Counted from the stretch's first letter, positions 16,138-25,699 are shown. The stretch is DNA of 64,000 bases from Thiorhodovibrio frisius (GCF_033954835.1 NZ_CP121471.1:3342501-3406500); one strand, 5' to 3'. The notes: generated from the sequence alone by a model not told the origin. Translations and numbers: made by a program.

Positions 16138-17691
16138 ATGACCGACCTGCAACCGCCCTCCCCCACCCCCGCCGAACGCTCCCTCGCCGCCGGCGACAAC
16201 CGCCGCTTTCTCGGCCATCCGAGCGGACTGGCGATGCTGTTCAATGTCGAGTTGTGGGAGCGCTTCTCCTACTACGGCATGCGGGCTATCCTGGCCTATT
16301 ACCTCTATGCCACCGTCGCCGAGGGCGGGCTGGGATTGCATGAGGCGACGGCTGCCGTGGTGGTCGCGACCTATGGCGCGTCGGTCTATCTGCTTTCGGT
16401 GGTGGGCGGCTTTCTGGCAGATCGCTTGCTCGGCGCGCGTAGCACGACGCTCTATGGCGGCATGGTCATCATGGCCGGACATCTGTGCATGGCGGTGCCG
16501 GGCATTCCGGCGTTCTCCTGGTCGGGACTCGCCTTGATCGCGCTCGGCAGCGGACTATTGAAGCCGAATATTTCGACCATGGTCGGCGCCCTGTATGCGC
16601 CGTCCGATCCCCGCCGTGATGGCGGCTTTCAGCTGTTTTATTTGGCGATCAACCTTGGGGCTTTACTGGCGCCTTTCGTAGTGGCCTTTCTCAAGCAGCG
16701 CTGGGGCTTCCATGCCGGCTTTGCCGCCGCGGCGGCTGGGATGGCGGTGGCATTGTCGGTCTATATCGGTTTTACCCGCACCCTGCATGGCGCGGGCGAT
16801 GCGGTTCCCAATCCGCTCAGCCCGGACGCGCGCCGGCGGCTACCCTGGCAGGTGGTGGGACTGCTCGGCGGCATTGGGTTGCTCTATCTGCTGACTGGAG
16901 TGCTGCGCGGTTGGGCGGCGAGCGCCCAGCCGGCGCGGGTCAATGATGTGGTCTTTGCGCTGGCGCTGTTGGCCTCAGTGGTCTATTTCCGCGCCATGCT
17001 GCGGCATCCGCGCACCAGCGCCAGCGACCGGCGCCATGTGCGCGCCTATCTGCCACTGTTCATTGGCGCCTGTCTGTTCTGGATGGTGTTCGAGCAAGCG
17101 GCCGGTTACATGGCGCTCTTTGCCGAGGCCAACACTGAACTGTCGGTGGGTGCTTTCCGCATCGACCCGGAGTGGTATCAGTCGGTCAATCCGATCAGTA
17201 TCGTCATTCTGTCACCGCTGTTTGGCTGGATTTTCACCCGCCGCGCCGGGCGGTTTCCTTCGACGCCATTTAAGTTTGCCAGCGCGGTGCTGCTGATTGG
17301 GCTTTCGGCGGCCATCATGTCCTGGCTGTTTGCGACTTACCCGGCCGATGGGCCGGTGAAGGCGGCCTTCTGGATGCTGGCCGGGGTCTTCGTGCTGCAA
17401 ACGGTGGCGGAATTGATGCTCTCGCCAGTGGGGCTTTCAGCCACCACCACCTTGGCGCCAGCGCATTTCGCCAGCCAGGTGATGAGTCTGTGGTTTTTGA
17501 CCTCGGCAGTTGGGCAGGGTCTGGCCGGGCAGATTATCCAGTTCACCCATGGCCAGTCGCCAGCGGAGTCGTATCGGATCAATGCGGTGCTGACCCTTGG
17601 CATCGCCCTGGTGCTCTTCGCTGCCGTTCCCTGGACGCGCCGGCAGATGCAGGATATCGAGGATGCGCGGCGGTTAGGCTTGCGGGGCTGA
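16138..17691 (+). CDS. POT/PTR-family peptide-proton symporter
   Basis: A 517-residue protein with about 14 membrane segments. The PTR2 signature is near the N-terminus ('FNVELWERFSYYGMRAILAYYL'), with 'LKPNISTMVGALY' and 'FQLFYLAINLGALLAPFV' after it and the ExxER-like 'ELWERF' needed for proton coupling. It should import di- or tripeptides across the inner membrane. Single gene, divergent from the DUF2499 gene. Confidence 0.92.
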   Translation: MTDLQPPSPTPAERSLAAGDNRRFLGHPSGLAMLFNVELWERFSYYGMRAILAYYLYATVAEGGLGLHEATAAVVVATYGASVYLLSVVGGFLADRLLGARSTTLYGGMVIMAGHLCMAVPGIPAFSWSGLALIALGSGLLKPNISTMVGALYAPSDPRRDGGFQLFYLAINLGALLAPFVVAFLKQRWGFHAGFAAAAAGMAVALSVYIGFTRTLHGAGDAVPNPLSPDARRRLPWQVVGLLGGIGLLYLLTGVLRGWAASAQPARVNDVVFALALLASVVYFRAMLRHPRTSASDRRHVRAYLPLFIGACLFWMVFEQAAGYMALFAEANTELSVGAFRIDPEWYQSVNPISIVILSPLFGWIFTRRAGRFPSTPFKFASAVLLIGLSAAIMSWLFATYPADGPVKAAFWMLAGVFVLQTVAELMLSPVGLSATTTLAPAHFASQVMSLWFLTSAVGQGLAGQIIQFTHGQSPAESYRINAVLTLGIALVLFAAVPWTRRQMQDIEDARRLGLRG

Positions 17692-18953
17692 CCGATTCGC
17701 AGTGCCTGGCAGGCAACGATGGCGCGGTAAAACTGCCGGACGCTGGCTCCTGACGGTCCAAAGCGAACCGTATCGCCTTGATCGTGACCGATGATCTCAC
17801 ACCTGGGCGTTCTTTTCTGGTTCAGGATTGCTAGGAGAAAACTTTTCGTACATCCCCCATTGGGGGATGTACGCTCTGTCTGCATCCATTTGGCGAGTGG
17901 ATACCGGGGCTGCAACAGGCCGACTGGACGGCTCAAAGATGCTCTGACGTGGGCAGGGAATCCAAGGGGTACGGTTTCGCCGTTCCCCTTCAGCTCGGCG
18001 TCTCAATCCTGGGCACGGCTCATCCGATGTCAGTTGCAGGCTGGCGGTGATTGGGTCGTCGATGGCGACCCAATTCCTTGGCCATGGTTCGATCAGGCCG
18101 GCGAAGGAGTCGGGAAGCCCGCCGTTCGGAGAAAGGACAAAGCTGTCGTCAGCAACGAAGGCACTCAGGGATGGCCACGGTTTCGCTGTGGTCATCGCCA
18201 AGGGATGGACGAAGCGCCATTCTTCTAACAAGGCGCTCTCGACAAGCGTGACGCACGTTTGAAACATCAGGTCGGGCGCAGAGCCCCTATCGTTGCGGCT
18301 CTCGATAAAGGATTGAACTTAAAGATGATTCATTTTTGGATCATCTCTAAGTCCGCGAAGAACCTAAGGCAGGCGTCACTCGAGACTTAACGCACTGGGC
18401 TCTGTTTTTCTTGGTCAACCCCGTGAGCCGTTGCCAGCGAAGCCCCTTGTTCCCGGCAAGATGGCAAAGGCGCGGAATGCGCCGCTGCGTAGAAGGTCAC
18501 CGGCAGCGGCAAGAAATGATTGTCCGGCCGCACCGTGGCGGCCGAGCGATACCAGACCATGTAATGCCAGAGTGGACGTGCCATGGTCTTGATGCTGCAA
18601 GATCCATGCAAGAACAGCCTTCTTGGCCGCGAATTGGCGCACAGCGTTCGGGCCTCTCGATCAAAGCGCGCCCGACGACAGATCAGCTCGCAAGCGCCCC
18701 CGCATGCGGGGTCGGCGTGAGTGACCAATCGACCCGGGTGTCCTTGGCGATCATTCCAAGTAACCAAACCTAAGTGACGTTTTGATGAAGCGGCGCGGCG
18801 CACGGCTGGGAGCCAAAGAGTGCCATGATTCCGGCACTGTCGATTCGCAACCCAGCGGAGTTGGTGGTCCGTCTGGCGGCTGGGGCGACCTCATGATTGA
18901 GCGATTTCCTCGCCGCTTGCGCGCGGCGCTGTCACAATTCTGACAGGCAGGCG
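17692..18953. other. 1.26 kb without a supported gene
   Basis: Open frames exist on both strands (the longest is 17797-18267, minus, about 156 codons) but none shows a recognisable domain and they overlap one another. Contains the 13-bp-arm palindrome at 17847-17873. Most likely decayed sequence. Confidence 0.5.
17847..17873. repeat. Near-perfect 27-bp palindrome
   Basis: The arms 17847-17859 (CGTACATCCCCCA) and 17861-17873 are exact reverse complements around a single base. A protein-binding site or cruciform is possible; there is no T-run. Confidence 0.8.
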
Positions 18954-19598
18954 TTAGCCCGCAAGAGAGAACACCTCATCCAGCACGTCGATGGGGTAAC
19001 TGTTGACCGAACCGAAGCGCTCGTCTGGAATGTTGCCGATGCGCTCACCGCGCTCCCGCGCGAGTTTGGCGGCGGCAATCCCTCTCTGGCGCGATTCGGA
19101 GATCGGTAGCCGAATACCGTTCTGCTTCATGTAAGCGGTGATGGTCCGGTAACCGGTATCGCTGCCCATCCAATCGACCCGCTGTTCGAGGCGCGCGATC
19201 CGTTCGGCTTGATCGGTTTGCTCGCGCTCAACTGCCAGCATGGCCTCGCCTTGAGCAATGAGGATTTCGGCGGGCGAGCGCGGTCGGGCCTGCTGCTGCT
19301 CAAGTTCCTGCCAGCGATCCACCAGACGCCCGGTGACCTCAGGTGAGAGTTGGGCCACGACCACGAATGTATCGCGCTTGGACTCCGCCGTAAAAATGTA
19401 TGCACGGGCTTTTCGACGACGTCCAGACGCATCCACAAAAGGTACCTCCCAAATTTGGGGAAGTACGATCACGCCTTTCTTGGCAATGCGCTCGATCCGC
19501 TCCATGACCTTATCGTGGCGGACTTCGACGAGTGCCGCGATATCGCGGCTACTCATCGATGGACCCTGGACAGACAAAATCGGAACTAACTGATGCAT
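18954..19598 (-). CDS. Rha-family phage-type regulatory protein
   Basis: A 214-residue protein. The N-terminal Rha domain ('MSSRDIAALVEVRHDKVMERIERI') is followed by 'YIFTAESKRDTFVVVAQLSPEVTGRLVDRWQELE', then a coiled-coil stretch, then a KilA-C/antirepressor-like tail ('GYRTITAYMKQNGIRLPISE...LARERG'). Such proteins are phage or ICE regulators that bind DNA. It lies directly downstream of traB on the same strand with a 100-nt gap. In SXT-like elements traV and traA would be expected at this position. Confidence 0.8.
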   Translation of the reverse strand: MHQLVPILSVQGPSMSSRDIAALVEVRHDKVMERIERIAKKGVIVLPQIWEVPFVDASGRRRKARAYIFTAESKRDTFVVVAQLSPEVTGRLVDRWQELEQQQARPRSPAEILIAQGEAMLAVEREQTDQAERIARLEQRVDWMGSDTGYRTITAYMKQNGIRLPISESRQRGIAAAKLARERGERIGNIPDERFGSVNSYPIDVLDEVFSLAG

Positions 19599-19701
19599 GA
19601 TGGTCGCTCGTTAAATTCTCAATCGTCGGCTATTGGCCAAGGATGTTTCGTTTCCAGCAAGGGTGCGCTACGTTGAACAGATCCAACGCAGATCCATGCG
19701 C

Positions 19702-21000
19702 TTACTGCAATTTCAGCCCGACACCCCGATTGAGGACGACCTCCACCCCACGCCCGGCATCGACCTCAAGCACCGGGAAGATGGTCTCGGCCAGATCCAG
19801 GTAATACTCAGCCAGACGATCTAGCGCCTTGCCGGTCCCGGCGACGGCCGCACCTTGCAGCGCCTCGCCGGAGAAAACTTGCTGATACGGCATGGTGGTC
19901 CCGCCGGTGGCGACCGAGGCGATAGGCACGGTGCCAAACAGTTGGCTGAAGCCCTGGAGGAAACTCACCTGCATGGCACGGCCGATGACCTGGCCTTGTT
20001 TGTTCACCAATCTCCCGCGCACGCCGACCTTGCCGTCCTCGCCCACGGCATAGCCATCAATGGCGACTTCGATGGTCCGCCCATCGCGACGCACGCAGTT
20101 GATGGACTCCGCGCGCAGATAGACGCGCTCGGAGCCCAGATCGCCGTAGCCGCCAACCAAGAGAAAGCACTCGCGGATGTCGGCACGGAAACGGTTGGGC
20201 AGGATGGCGTTGTCTTTCAGGCGCAATAACGCTGGATAGGGATCCTGACGCGCCGTGCGGCCGGTAGGGGCATCCATGCCGGAGAGCAAGACGCCTTGCA
20301 GAATGCTGCCGGCGGGGATGCGCACCTCGGGGATTGCGTCCTCGGGGGTGTTGGCCTTGCCGGCAGCGGCTTTGGCCGCATCGTCTTCGACGTGACGAAT
20401 ACTGAGAGCCGGGCCGGTGGCTTTAGGGCTGGTGGCGGTTTCTGTTCCCGATCCCGCTGGCGTGTCGAAGAGTTGTTCCAGCGGCGGCGGTCCAGGACGC
20501 TGGGGTTCGGGCGTTGGTTTAACGCTCGCGTCTGCGGATTCAGATTCCGGCAAGGGTGGCGTCCAGGTGCTTGTTCCCTGTCCAGGAATAACCGCTGGCC
20601 GGGTTTTGACCTCCTCGCGCAACTGCGTGAGCTGTCGCTCCAGTCCCTGCAACTCCGCCTGGCGTTCGCGGCGCAGCGTCTGCATCAGGGTTGCCCGGGT
20701 GCCTTCGCTATCGGCGGCATCCAGACCGAGCTGTTCGAGGTTGTAGGCAATCTTGCGCACCTCCCCTTCCAGGGTCTGCAAGCGTCGGCCCAAGCCATCG
20801 ATACCGAGGTCTCTGGGATCGACATCGGTGAGAAGATTGTCGACCAGGCGCCGACGCTGCGCCTCGCTGCTGCGGTCGTCTTGCGGGGCGGTGGCGATCA
20901 GCAGCGCCAGCGACCCGACAATCACGCTGCCGGCCCCTAGGGTGATCCATTGGCGCAGGCGCGGGGAGAGCCGCTCCCAGTTGTCTGTCCATTCGGCCAT
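19702..21000 (-). CDS. traB: Conjugal transfer protein TraB (VirB10-like)
   Basis: A 432-residue protein: an N-terminal inner-membrane anchor (residues 18-36), a coiled coil (about 45-130), a Pro-rich linker, then the TraB/VirB10 barrel region ('IPAGSILQGVLLSGMDAPTG', 'ADIRECFLLVGGYGDLGSERVYLRAESINCV'). It spans the envelope and links the inner and outer parts of the type IV secretion channel. Its start overlaps the traK stop (ATGA). The last gene of the visible traLEKB set. Confidence 0.9.
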   Translation of the reverse strand: MAEWTDNWERLSPRLRQWITLGAGSVIVGSLALLIATAPQDDRSSEAQRRRLVDNLLTDVDPRDLGIDGLGRRLQTLEGEVRKIAYNLEQLGLDAADSEGTRATLMQTLRRERQAELQGLERQLTQLREEVKTRPAVIPGQGTSTWTPPLPESESADASVKPTPEPQRPGPPPLEQLFDTPAGSGTETATSPKATGPALSIRHVEDDAAKAAAGKANTPEDAIPEVRIPAGSILQGVLLSGMDAPTGRTARQDPYPALLRLKDNAILPNRFRADIRECFLLVGGYGDLGSERVYLRAESINCVRRDGRTIEVAIDGYAVGEDGKVGVRGRLVNKQGQVIGRAMQVSFLQGFSQLFGTVPIASVATGGTTMPYQQVFSGEALQGAAVAGTGKALDRLAEYYLDLAETIFPVLEVDAGRGVEVVLNRGVGLKLQ

Positions 21001-21923
21001 CAGCGAAAACCTCCCGCGCGCTTCGGCTTCGGGGTGGCTGGCGGCCCTTCCCTGCTGTCATCGATCGCGATGATCAGCGTCGCCTCGGCCCCGGGATTTA
21101 ATGGCGCGCTTGGCCAAAGCGCGACGGCGGCCAGGGCGTCCTGCTTGTGCAACCGGCACTGGCGTTCATCCAACACCACAGGCGTATCGCCTTTCGCCCC
21201 CACCTTGGCGGTGAGAAAGCGCAGCGGTTGGCCGTCGTAGGCGGTCACTCGGGTTACCCGGACATCCGTCCCGCAGTGAATGGCTTCGCCGGACCGTCCT
21301 CCCCTTTTGCGGTAGCCACTCGGCACCTCGCCCAAGGCCAGGGTGCGAAAGCCCTGGGTCAGCTCATTGGTGTAATGCTGCGGCTGGCGCCAGGTGGCGA
21401 TTAGCGGGATATCTGGCAGGGTCGATTCCGACTGAGCCACGACAGACGAGGGACTGGCTGCCTGGCGACGGCTTTCCAATCCCGGCACCAGCAGGCGAAT
21501 CTCCCGTGGTGGCACGCGACGGGGCGCGAGCGTCAGCGCAACCGTGGTCTGAGCATCATCGGCATCGGTGATGTACAGGGTCGCTGGGGTTTCCTCAGCC
21601 GTAGCGACATAGAGAACACTGCCATCGATTTCGGTCGAGACGCTCGAGACGGTTCTCACCGAGGGCTGGCGGAAGGGTGTGACAATGCGGTTGAGATGAT
21701 CAATGGCCAGTTCCAGGATGACATTGTTGCCCGGTGCGACAGTGACGGTGCGGGGGCCGATTGCCAGTAGGGCGTCCTTGGCGGACGCTGTCTCGGCATT
21801 TGCATCCGCAGTGGTGCGCAGGAAAGGACCGTTGGCCTGGCAGCCGAGGCTCATCAGGGTAAGCCCCGATCCGAGCAGGACAGCATGGATGGAAACAGCA
21901 AGACGGCGGGGTTGAACATGCAT
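21000..21923 (-). CDS. traK: Conjugal transfer protein TraK (secretin-like)
   Basis: A 307-residue protein with an N-terminal signal ending in 'LMSLGC', which could be a lipobox. The core ('TVTVAPGNNVILELAIDHLNRIVTPF', 'ATLYITDADD') matches TraK, the VirB9-like partner of TraB in the outer-membrane core complex. It lies 10 nt downstream of traE and overlaps traB. Confidence 0.88.
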   Translation of the reverse strand: MHVQPRRLAVSIHAVLLGSGLTLMSLGCQANGPFLRTTADANAETASAKDALLAIGPRTVTVAPGNNVILELAIDHLNRIVTPFRQPSVRTVSSVSTEIDGSVLYVATAEETPATLYITDADDAQTTVALTLAPRRVPPREIRLLVPGLESRRQAASPSSVVAQSESTLPDIPLIATWRQPQHYTNELTQGFRTLALGEVPSGYRKRGGRSGEAIHCGTDVRVTRVTAYDGQPLRFLTAKVGAKGDTPVVLDERQCRLHKQDALAAVALWPSAPLNPGAEATLIIAIDDSREGPPATPKPKRAGGFR

Positions 21924-21933
21924 TCAGGATTCC

Positions 21934-22509
21934 TCAAGGTTGCTCGGTCGTGCGCGGACCGCCGGGGTAGACATCCAGATGGCGGATCACCGGGCGGTAG
22001 TGCTGAAAGCCGACGCGGACTTCGTAGGTGCGCTGATGCCGCACTGGCTCGGCGCCGGGACCGGCGCTCACTTGGCGGCCGGTGACGAAGAAGGTGTCGC
22101 TGGCCTGGTCGTAACGCAGGGCATTGGGCGAGAAGTACATCGCCACGCGCTCGCGCTTGATGGCTTCGACCTGGTCGCCAATGACGGCGAGAATCTCCCG
22201 GCGCAGCGGAGGCGCCAGCAGGGGTTCGAGCGCCTCGCGAATGAAGTCCGCCGAACCGGCACTGACATTGCCGAGCAGGCCGGCGACATGCACCGCCCAG
22301 GCTTCCTTGACCGAGCGACTAGCGCTGTCGCGGGCGATATTGACCTCGCCTTCCAGAATCGGCGGCACCAGCACCACGGTGTGATCGGCGCGGACCAGGG
22401 CGAGCAGGGTCAGCAGGTTGGTGAGCAACAACACCGCGACGACCAGGCGGTGGAAGCGGTTCTCGGCATTGAGACCGCGCCAGGTGCGTGTCAGGGTGTG
22501 AAAATCCAT
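21934..22509 (-). CDS. traE: Conjugal transfer protein TraE (VirB8-like)
   Basis: A 191-residue protein with one N-terminal membrane helix ('LVVAVLLLTNLLTLLALV', residues about 20-38) and a periplasmic VirB8-like domain ending '...RTYEVRVGFQHYRPVIRHLDVYPGG'. It is part of the mating-pair formation apparatus. ATG 22509 has a GAGG site; it starts 9 nt after the traL stop. Confidence 0.88.
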   Translation of the reverse strand: MDFHTLTRTWRGLNAENRFHRLVVAVLLLTNLLTLLALVRADHTVVLVPPILEGEVNIARDSASRSVKEAWAVHVAGLLGNVSAGSADFIREALEPLLAPPLRREILAVIGDQVEAIKRERVAMYFSPNALRYDQASDTFFVTGRQVSAGPGAEPVRHQRTYEVRVGFQHYRPVIRHLDVYPGGPRTTEQP

Positions 22510-22517
22510 GGGCGACC

Positions 22518-22799
22518 TCAAGGCTGAAAGCAGCGGGCGAAGGGATTCGGACAGCGTCGGGACTTAAGCGGGACCAGCCCGTGCCAGTAGCCCCAGTGCA
22601 GCGCGAAGCCATCCGGGCGGCTGTCGCGAAAGCGCCCGTAGAGCCGCGACAGACCCAGTCCCAGGGCGAGGAAGATCACCAGCCGGTCGCTGAGCATGCC
22701 GACGACCAGCATGAGCACCAGCGGGATGAGTTCATCGAGCCGCCACAGCAGCAGCGAGGGCGGGTCGTCGACGCCATGGGGGAGCGAAAGGGGTTGCAT
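22518..22799 (-). CDS. traL: Conjugal transfer protein TraL
   Basis: A 93-residue inner-membrane protein of the usual TraL length, with 'RLDELIPLVLMLVVGML' and 'FLALGLGLSRLYGRFR'. It is the first gene of the traL-E-K-B order known from F and SXT. ATG 22799 is chosen because homology begins there; the open frame continues upstream without meaning. Confidence 0.85.
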   Translation of the reverse strand: MQPLSLPHGVDDPPSLLLWRLDELIPLVLMLVVGMLSDRLVIFLALGLGLSRLYGRFRDSRPDGFALHWGYWHGLVPLKSRRCPNPFARCFQP

Positions 22800-22992
22800 A
22801 CGGACGGGTCTCCGGCGAGTGGGTTGAATGCCGGATAGCCTGCGTGATTGGGCGCCGATCGGCGACACCGATAGCTCGGGAAAAACCCGAGCATTCGTGC
22901 TTACCCTGTCCAGGGAAGATCTGCACGGGGAACCGGGGCTGGTTGGTCGTCCAGGCTGTCCGGGTCGCATCAGCCCGGATGCGGCAAACGCT

Positions 22993-23079
22993 CTCGCGCG
23001 CGTCAGCGATCAGCAAGCAGCATTCAAAATTCTCTGTGAGTATTTTTATTGCTTGCTTGCTAGCAGACGCGCGCGCGAG
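22993..23079. repeat. Long imperfect inverted repeat around an AT-rich core
   Basis: Left arm 22993-23019 (CTCGCGCGCGTC...AGCAAGCA), right arm 23050-23079 (TGCTTGCT...GACGCGCGCGCGAG), flanking about 30 AT-rich bases. It lies about 200 bases upstream of traL on the opposite side from the gene. It could be an attenuator of the tra transcript or part of a replication/regulatory region. Confidence 0.7.
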
Positions 23080-23300
23080 GGGACGGGGGGGGTGCACAAG
23101 GTTCACATGTGGCAGAGTGCCCTAGCTAAGCCGCACCGGTTTTCACATAGAGTGCAGGAAGCCGAACGAGAGATTCGGAGGCTTACCCGCTGATTTTGCT
23201 TTACTCTGTTTTCTGCTTCTGGCTGTTTACCCTACCCGAGAGCGTACGCGTATCGCACAATTCGAACTCAGCTTTGTAGGGAACGACACTGGGGCACCAT

Positions 23301-23433
23301 GGGTCTTTACCCTACCAGGCCAGGGTTTCTTGTTCACCAGCCTAGGAACCCTGGTTCTCCAGTCCGGGGAATCTGGTTCTCCACCCTAGAGATTCTTGTT
23401 CTCCAGCCTAGGGACGCTTGTTCACCATGCCTA
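23301..23433 (+). repeat. Six tandem 22-bp imperfect repeats (iteron-like)
   Basis: Units start at 23301, 23323, 23345, 23367, 23389 and 23411 (the last is 23 bp). Each reads roughly GGGANNCTTGTTCTCCA followed by GCCTA; the first unit is the most degenerate. The 22-bp period is not a multiple of three, so it is not coding. Size and spacing resemble plasmid iterons or stacked activator sites two helical turns apart. No rep gene is recognised beside it. Confidence 0.85.
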
Positions 23434-23862
23434 TGGTCAGATGACTGGAATCTGGCAGCGCTCGGCGGAGCGGAACAAGATGTCCTTGATGGCCTGGGGC
23501 AGGCATCGGCGTCGTCCCAGGTGTTCATCGGTTTGGGGACTCCTGATAAAGCATCAGTCACAGTGGCACTGGATGCTTATCCCATTTTGTATGATCTCGA
23601 AAACCCAGTCGCGGTGGGCGGCGGCCGTTTAACCTGGGTGCTATCCGTGCGGATCGATCACCTGCCTTGCTATCATGGCAGCGCACATTGGCACTGGCCG
23701 AGGGCTGCGACCAACGCAACCTCGACTCAGGGATGCAGCGGCGGGAGGTCCATCGATTCTCCGCGCGTGAAGGCATGGCGAGCGCTGGGTTTCACTTGAT
23801 CGAAACCCTGATGCCAAGCCGGAGCGCCTCAGCGCAATCTTGATCATTGAGAGGTGTTAGCG
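23434..23862. other. No supported gene
   Basis: Short overlapping frames on both strands with no recognisable domain, between the 22-bp repeats and a small gene at 23863. Confidence 0.4.
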
Positions 23863-24093
23863 ATGCTCCATCCCAATCAGTTCCGCGTCATGGAAGCCTG
23901 GGTGGCTTTCAATTTAAATGAAGCGCCGATTCAGACCGAACGTGACGGCGACTTCAATGTCGTCGCGCTCATGGTGGAGAGCCGCAAGTTGGGCATTGAG
24001 GTCATGGAAATGACCGAGGATCTGCTGCAGCCGTTGATCGCAGAGGCCAGAGACAGCTTCAGGGAGCACTTTGCTGCTAGCCGCTTGCATTGA
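23863..24093 (+). CDS. Small protein of unknown function
   Basis: A 76-residue acidic protein ('MLHPNQFRVMEAWVAFNLNEAP...ALMVESRKLGIEVMEMTEDLLQPLIAEAR'). No family recognised. GAGAGG precedes ATG 23863 with good spacing; a GTG at 23854 is less likely. First gene of the cargo block between traL and the DUF4400 gene. Confidence 0.55.
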   Translation: MLHPNQFRVMEAWVAFNLNEAPIQTERDGDFNVVALMVESRKLGIEVMEMTEDLLQPLIAEARDSFREHFAASRLH

Positions 24094-24426
24094 TTAATTG
24101 CAGGATGCCTCTTGCCTTTACGCCGAAGTCCACGCGCCTGAGGTTCCACCCATAAGGCCCCGCAGATAGCACTGGCCCATCGCGCCGTCAAACTGATTGA
24201 CCTTAGTGGGTTCGTGCTCGGCCGGCTGATGATTCTCCGCTTGCGTCTCAGGTCGTGCTGAACGACCAAGAACCACCGGCCTGCTCCAGGATCGGCACTT
24301 TCCTCCATATCGCAATACCCGTGCGCGAACAAACCCCTGAAACGCGACTTATCAATGCCTCCAGTCCCAACACCCCGGATAATCCCGACTGGATTGATCG
24401 GATAACAGCAGAACGGAGGTTCCAAC

Positions 24427-24612
24427 ATGCCACAGCAACGGCCACACAACATGGGTGCCGGCGGCACCTGCATCTGCCCGAAGTGTGACTATCACGGCGC
24501 GCATCGCAACGGTGTCCCCTGCCAGGACGATCATTGCCCCAATTGCGGCGCCAAGTTGCTGCGCGAGGGTTCCTACCACGACCAACTGCTGCAACAGAAA
24601 CGCCAACATTAG
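24427..24612 (+). CDS. Small zinc-ribbon-like protein
   Basis: A 61-residue protein with Cys pairs 'CICPKC' and, after 'GVPCQDDH', 'CPNCGAKL': a rubredoxin/zinc-ribbon-like metal knuckle pair. GGAGG lies before ATG 24427. It ends 11 nt before the DUF89 gene, so the two are probably one operon; a small metal or nucleic-acid-binding partner is likely. Confidence 0.72.
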   Translation: MPQQRPHNMGAGGTCICPKCDYHGAHRNGVPCQDDHCPNCGAKLLREGSYHDQLLQQKRQH

Positions 24613-24623
24613 GGGCTGCTCAG

Positions 24624-25487
24624 ATGCGCGTCTACCTCGACTGCTGGCCCTGCTTTCTCCGCCAAGCCCTGAGCGCCTCCCGCCGCGCCGGCGCCTCGCC
24701 CGAACTACAGCGGGCGATCCTGGAAGATACCCTGACCGCCCTGCGCGAATTGGCCAGCGATGCGACGCCGCCGGAGATGGGCGAGCGAATTCATCGGCTG
24801 GTACGCGAGCGCGCCCGCGTTGCCGACCCCTATCTGGAGGTAAAACGCGAGGCGACCGCGCAGGCCCTGGCATTGCTCCCAGCGCTGCGGGCGCATGTGG
24901 CGACAGCTGAGGATACTCTCCGGACAGCGGTGCGCATCGCCATTGCTGGCAATATCATCGACCATGGTGTCGCCGAGACCTTCGACCTGGAAGCGACACT
25001 GGAGCGAGTGCTTCAGGCCAACCCCCTGATCGATGACCTGCCCGTGCTGCGCGAGGCGCTGGAACGGGTGGATGAAGTGCTGTATCTAGCCGACAACGCC
25101 GGTGAGACTGTCTTCGATCGCGTGCTGATCGAGACCATGCCTCTGCCCGTGCGCTATGCGGTCAAGGCTGGCCCGGTGCTAAACGATGCCACCCGCGAGG
25201 AAGCCGTCGCCGCCGGCCTGGACCAGGTCGCGGAGATCATTGACACCGGTTGCGACGCCATGGGCGCGCCGCTGGGGCTGTGCTCGCCAGACTTCCGCGA
25301 TCGCTTCAACCGCGCTCGGCTGATCATCGCTAAGGGCCAAGCCAATTACGAGACGCTGAGCGGCGTCCATGCGCCCATTTGCTTTCTGCTGCAGGCCAAG
25401 TGCTCGGTGATTGCCGAGGATATCGGGGTTCCGGCTGGCAGCGTTATCATTCAGGCAAGCGCCGCGCTGAGGGATGCCGTTTCCTGA
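24624..25487 (+). CDS. DUF89/ARMT1-like damage-control phosphatase
   Basis: A 287-residue protein with the family landmarks: N-terminal CxxC ('YLDCWPCFLRQAL'), metal/catalytic 'YLADNAGETVFDRVL', 'VKAGPVLNDAT' and 'IIAKGQANYETL'. Family members are metal-dependent phosphatases that remove phosphate from damaged or over-accumulated phosphometabolites; substrate unknown here. The N-terminal Cys pair is typical of the microbial subgroup. It probably shares a transcript with the zinc-ribbon gene just upstream. Confidence 0.85.
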   Translation: MRVYLDCWPCFLRQALSASRRAGASPELQRAILEDTLTALRELASDATPPEMGERIHRLVRERARVADPYLEVKREATAQALALLPALRAHVATAEDTLRTAVRIAIAGNIIDHGVAETFDLEATLERVLQANPLIDDLPVLREALERVDEVLYLADNAGETVFDRVLIETMPLPVRYAVKAGPVLNDATREEAVAAGLDQVAEIIDTGCDAMGAPLGLCSPDFRDRFNRARLIIAKGQANYETLSGVHAPICFLLQAKCSVIAEDIGVPAGSVIIQASAALRDAVS

Positions 25488-25593
25488 TGGCCTTATGCTC
25501 CCTTCCGGTTGGGCTGAATTGCGGCCAGTCCCCCTGTCCATACTCGCCAAAGACACGGACACATCGGCAAGAAGGCCAACAGGAGATCCGCTC

Positions 25594-25686
25594 ATGTTCA
25601 TCGTGATCAATCGCGTCGCTGTACTCGAGGACTTTGCCGAGATGTTCGGGGTGATGATCGATTCCGAGGTCACTGATCCGCGATGA
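25594..25686 (+). pseudogene. Fragment of an antibiotic-biosynthesis-monooxygenase-type gene
   Basis: AGGAG precedes an ATG, and the 30 codons 'MFIVINRVAVLEDFAEMFG' then 'VMIDSEVTDPR' resemble the N-terminus of ABM-domain proteins (about 100 residues). The frame then stops, so only a remnant remains. It runs toward the sulfotransferase gene. Confidence 0.45.
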
Positions 25687-25699
25687 CGGCTTCGAAAGA

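Noticed and set aside
17797-18267. 156-codon minus-strand frame and overlapping + strand frames
   Set aside because: No recognisable family, no clear ribosome site, mutually overlapping frames; kept as unexplained sequence.
23301-23433. CRISPR array
   Set aside because: The 22-bp units abut directly with no unique spacers, so this is a tandem repeat, not a CRISPR.
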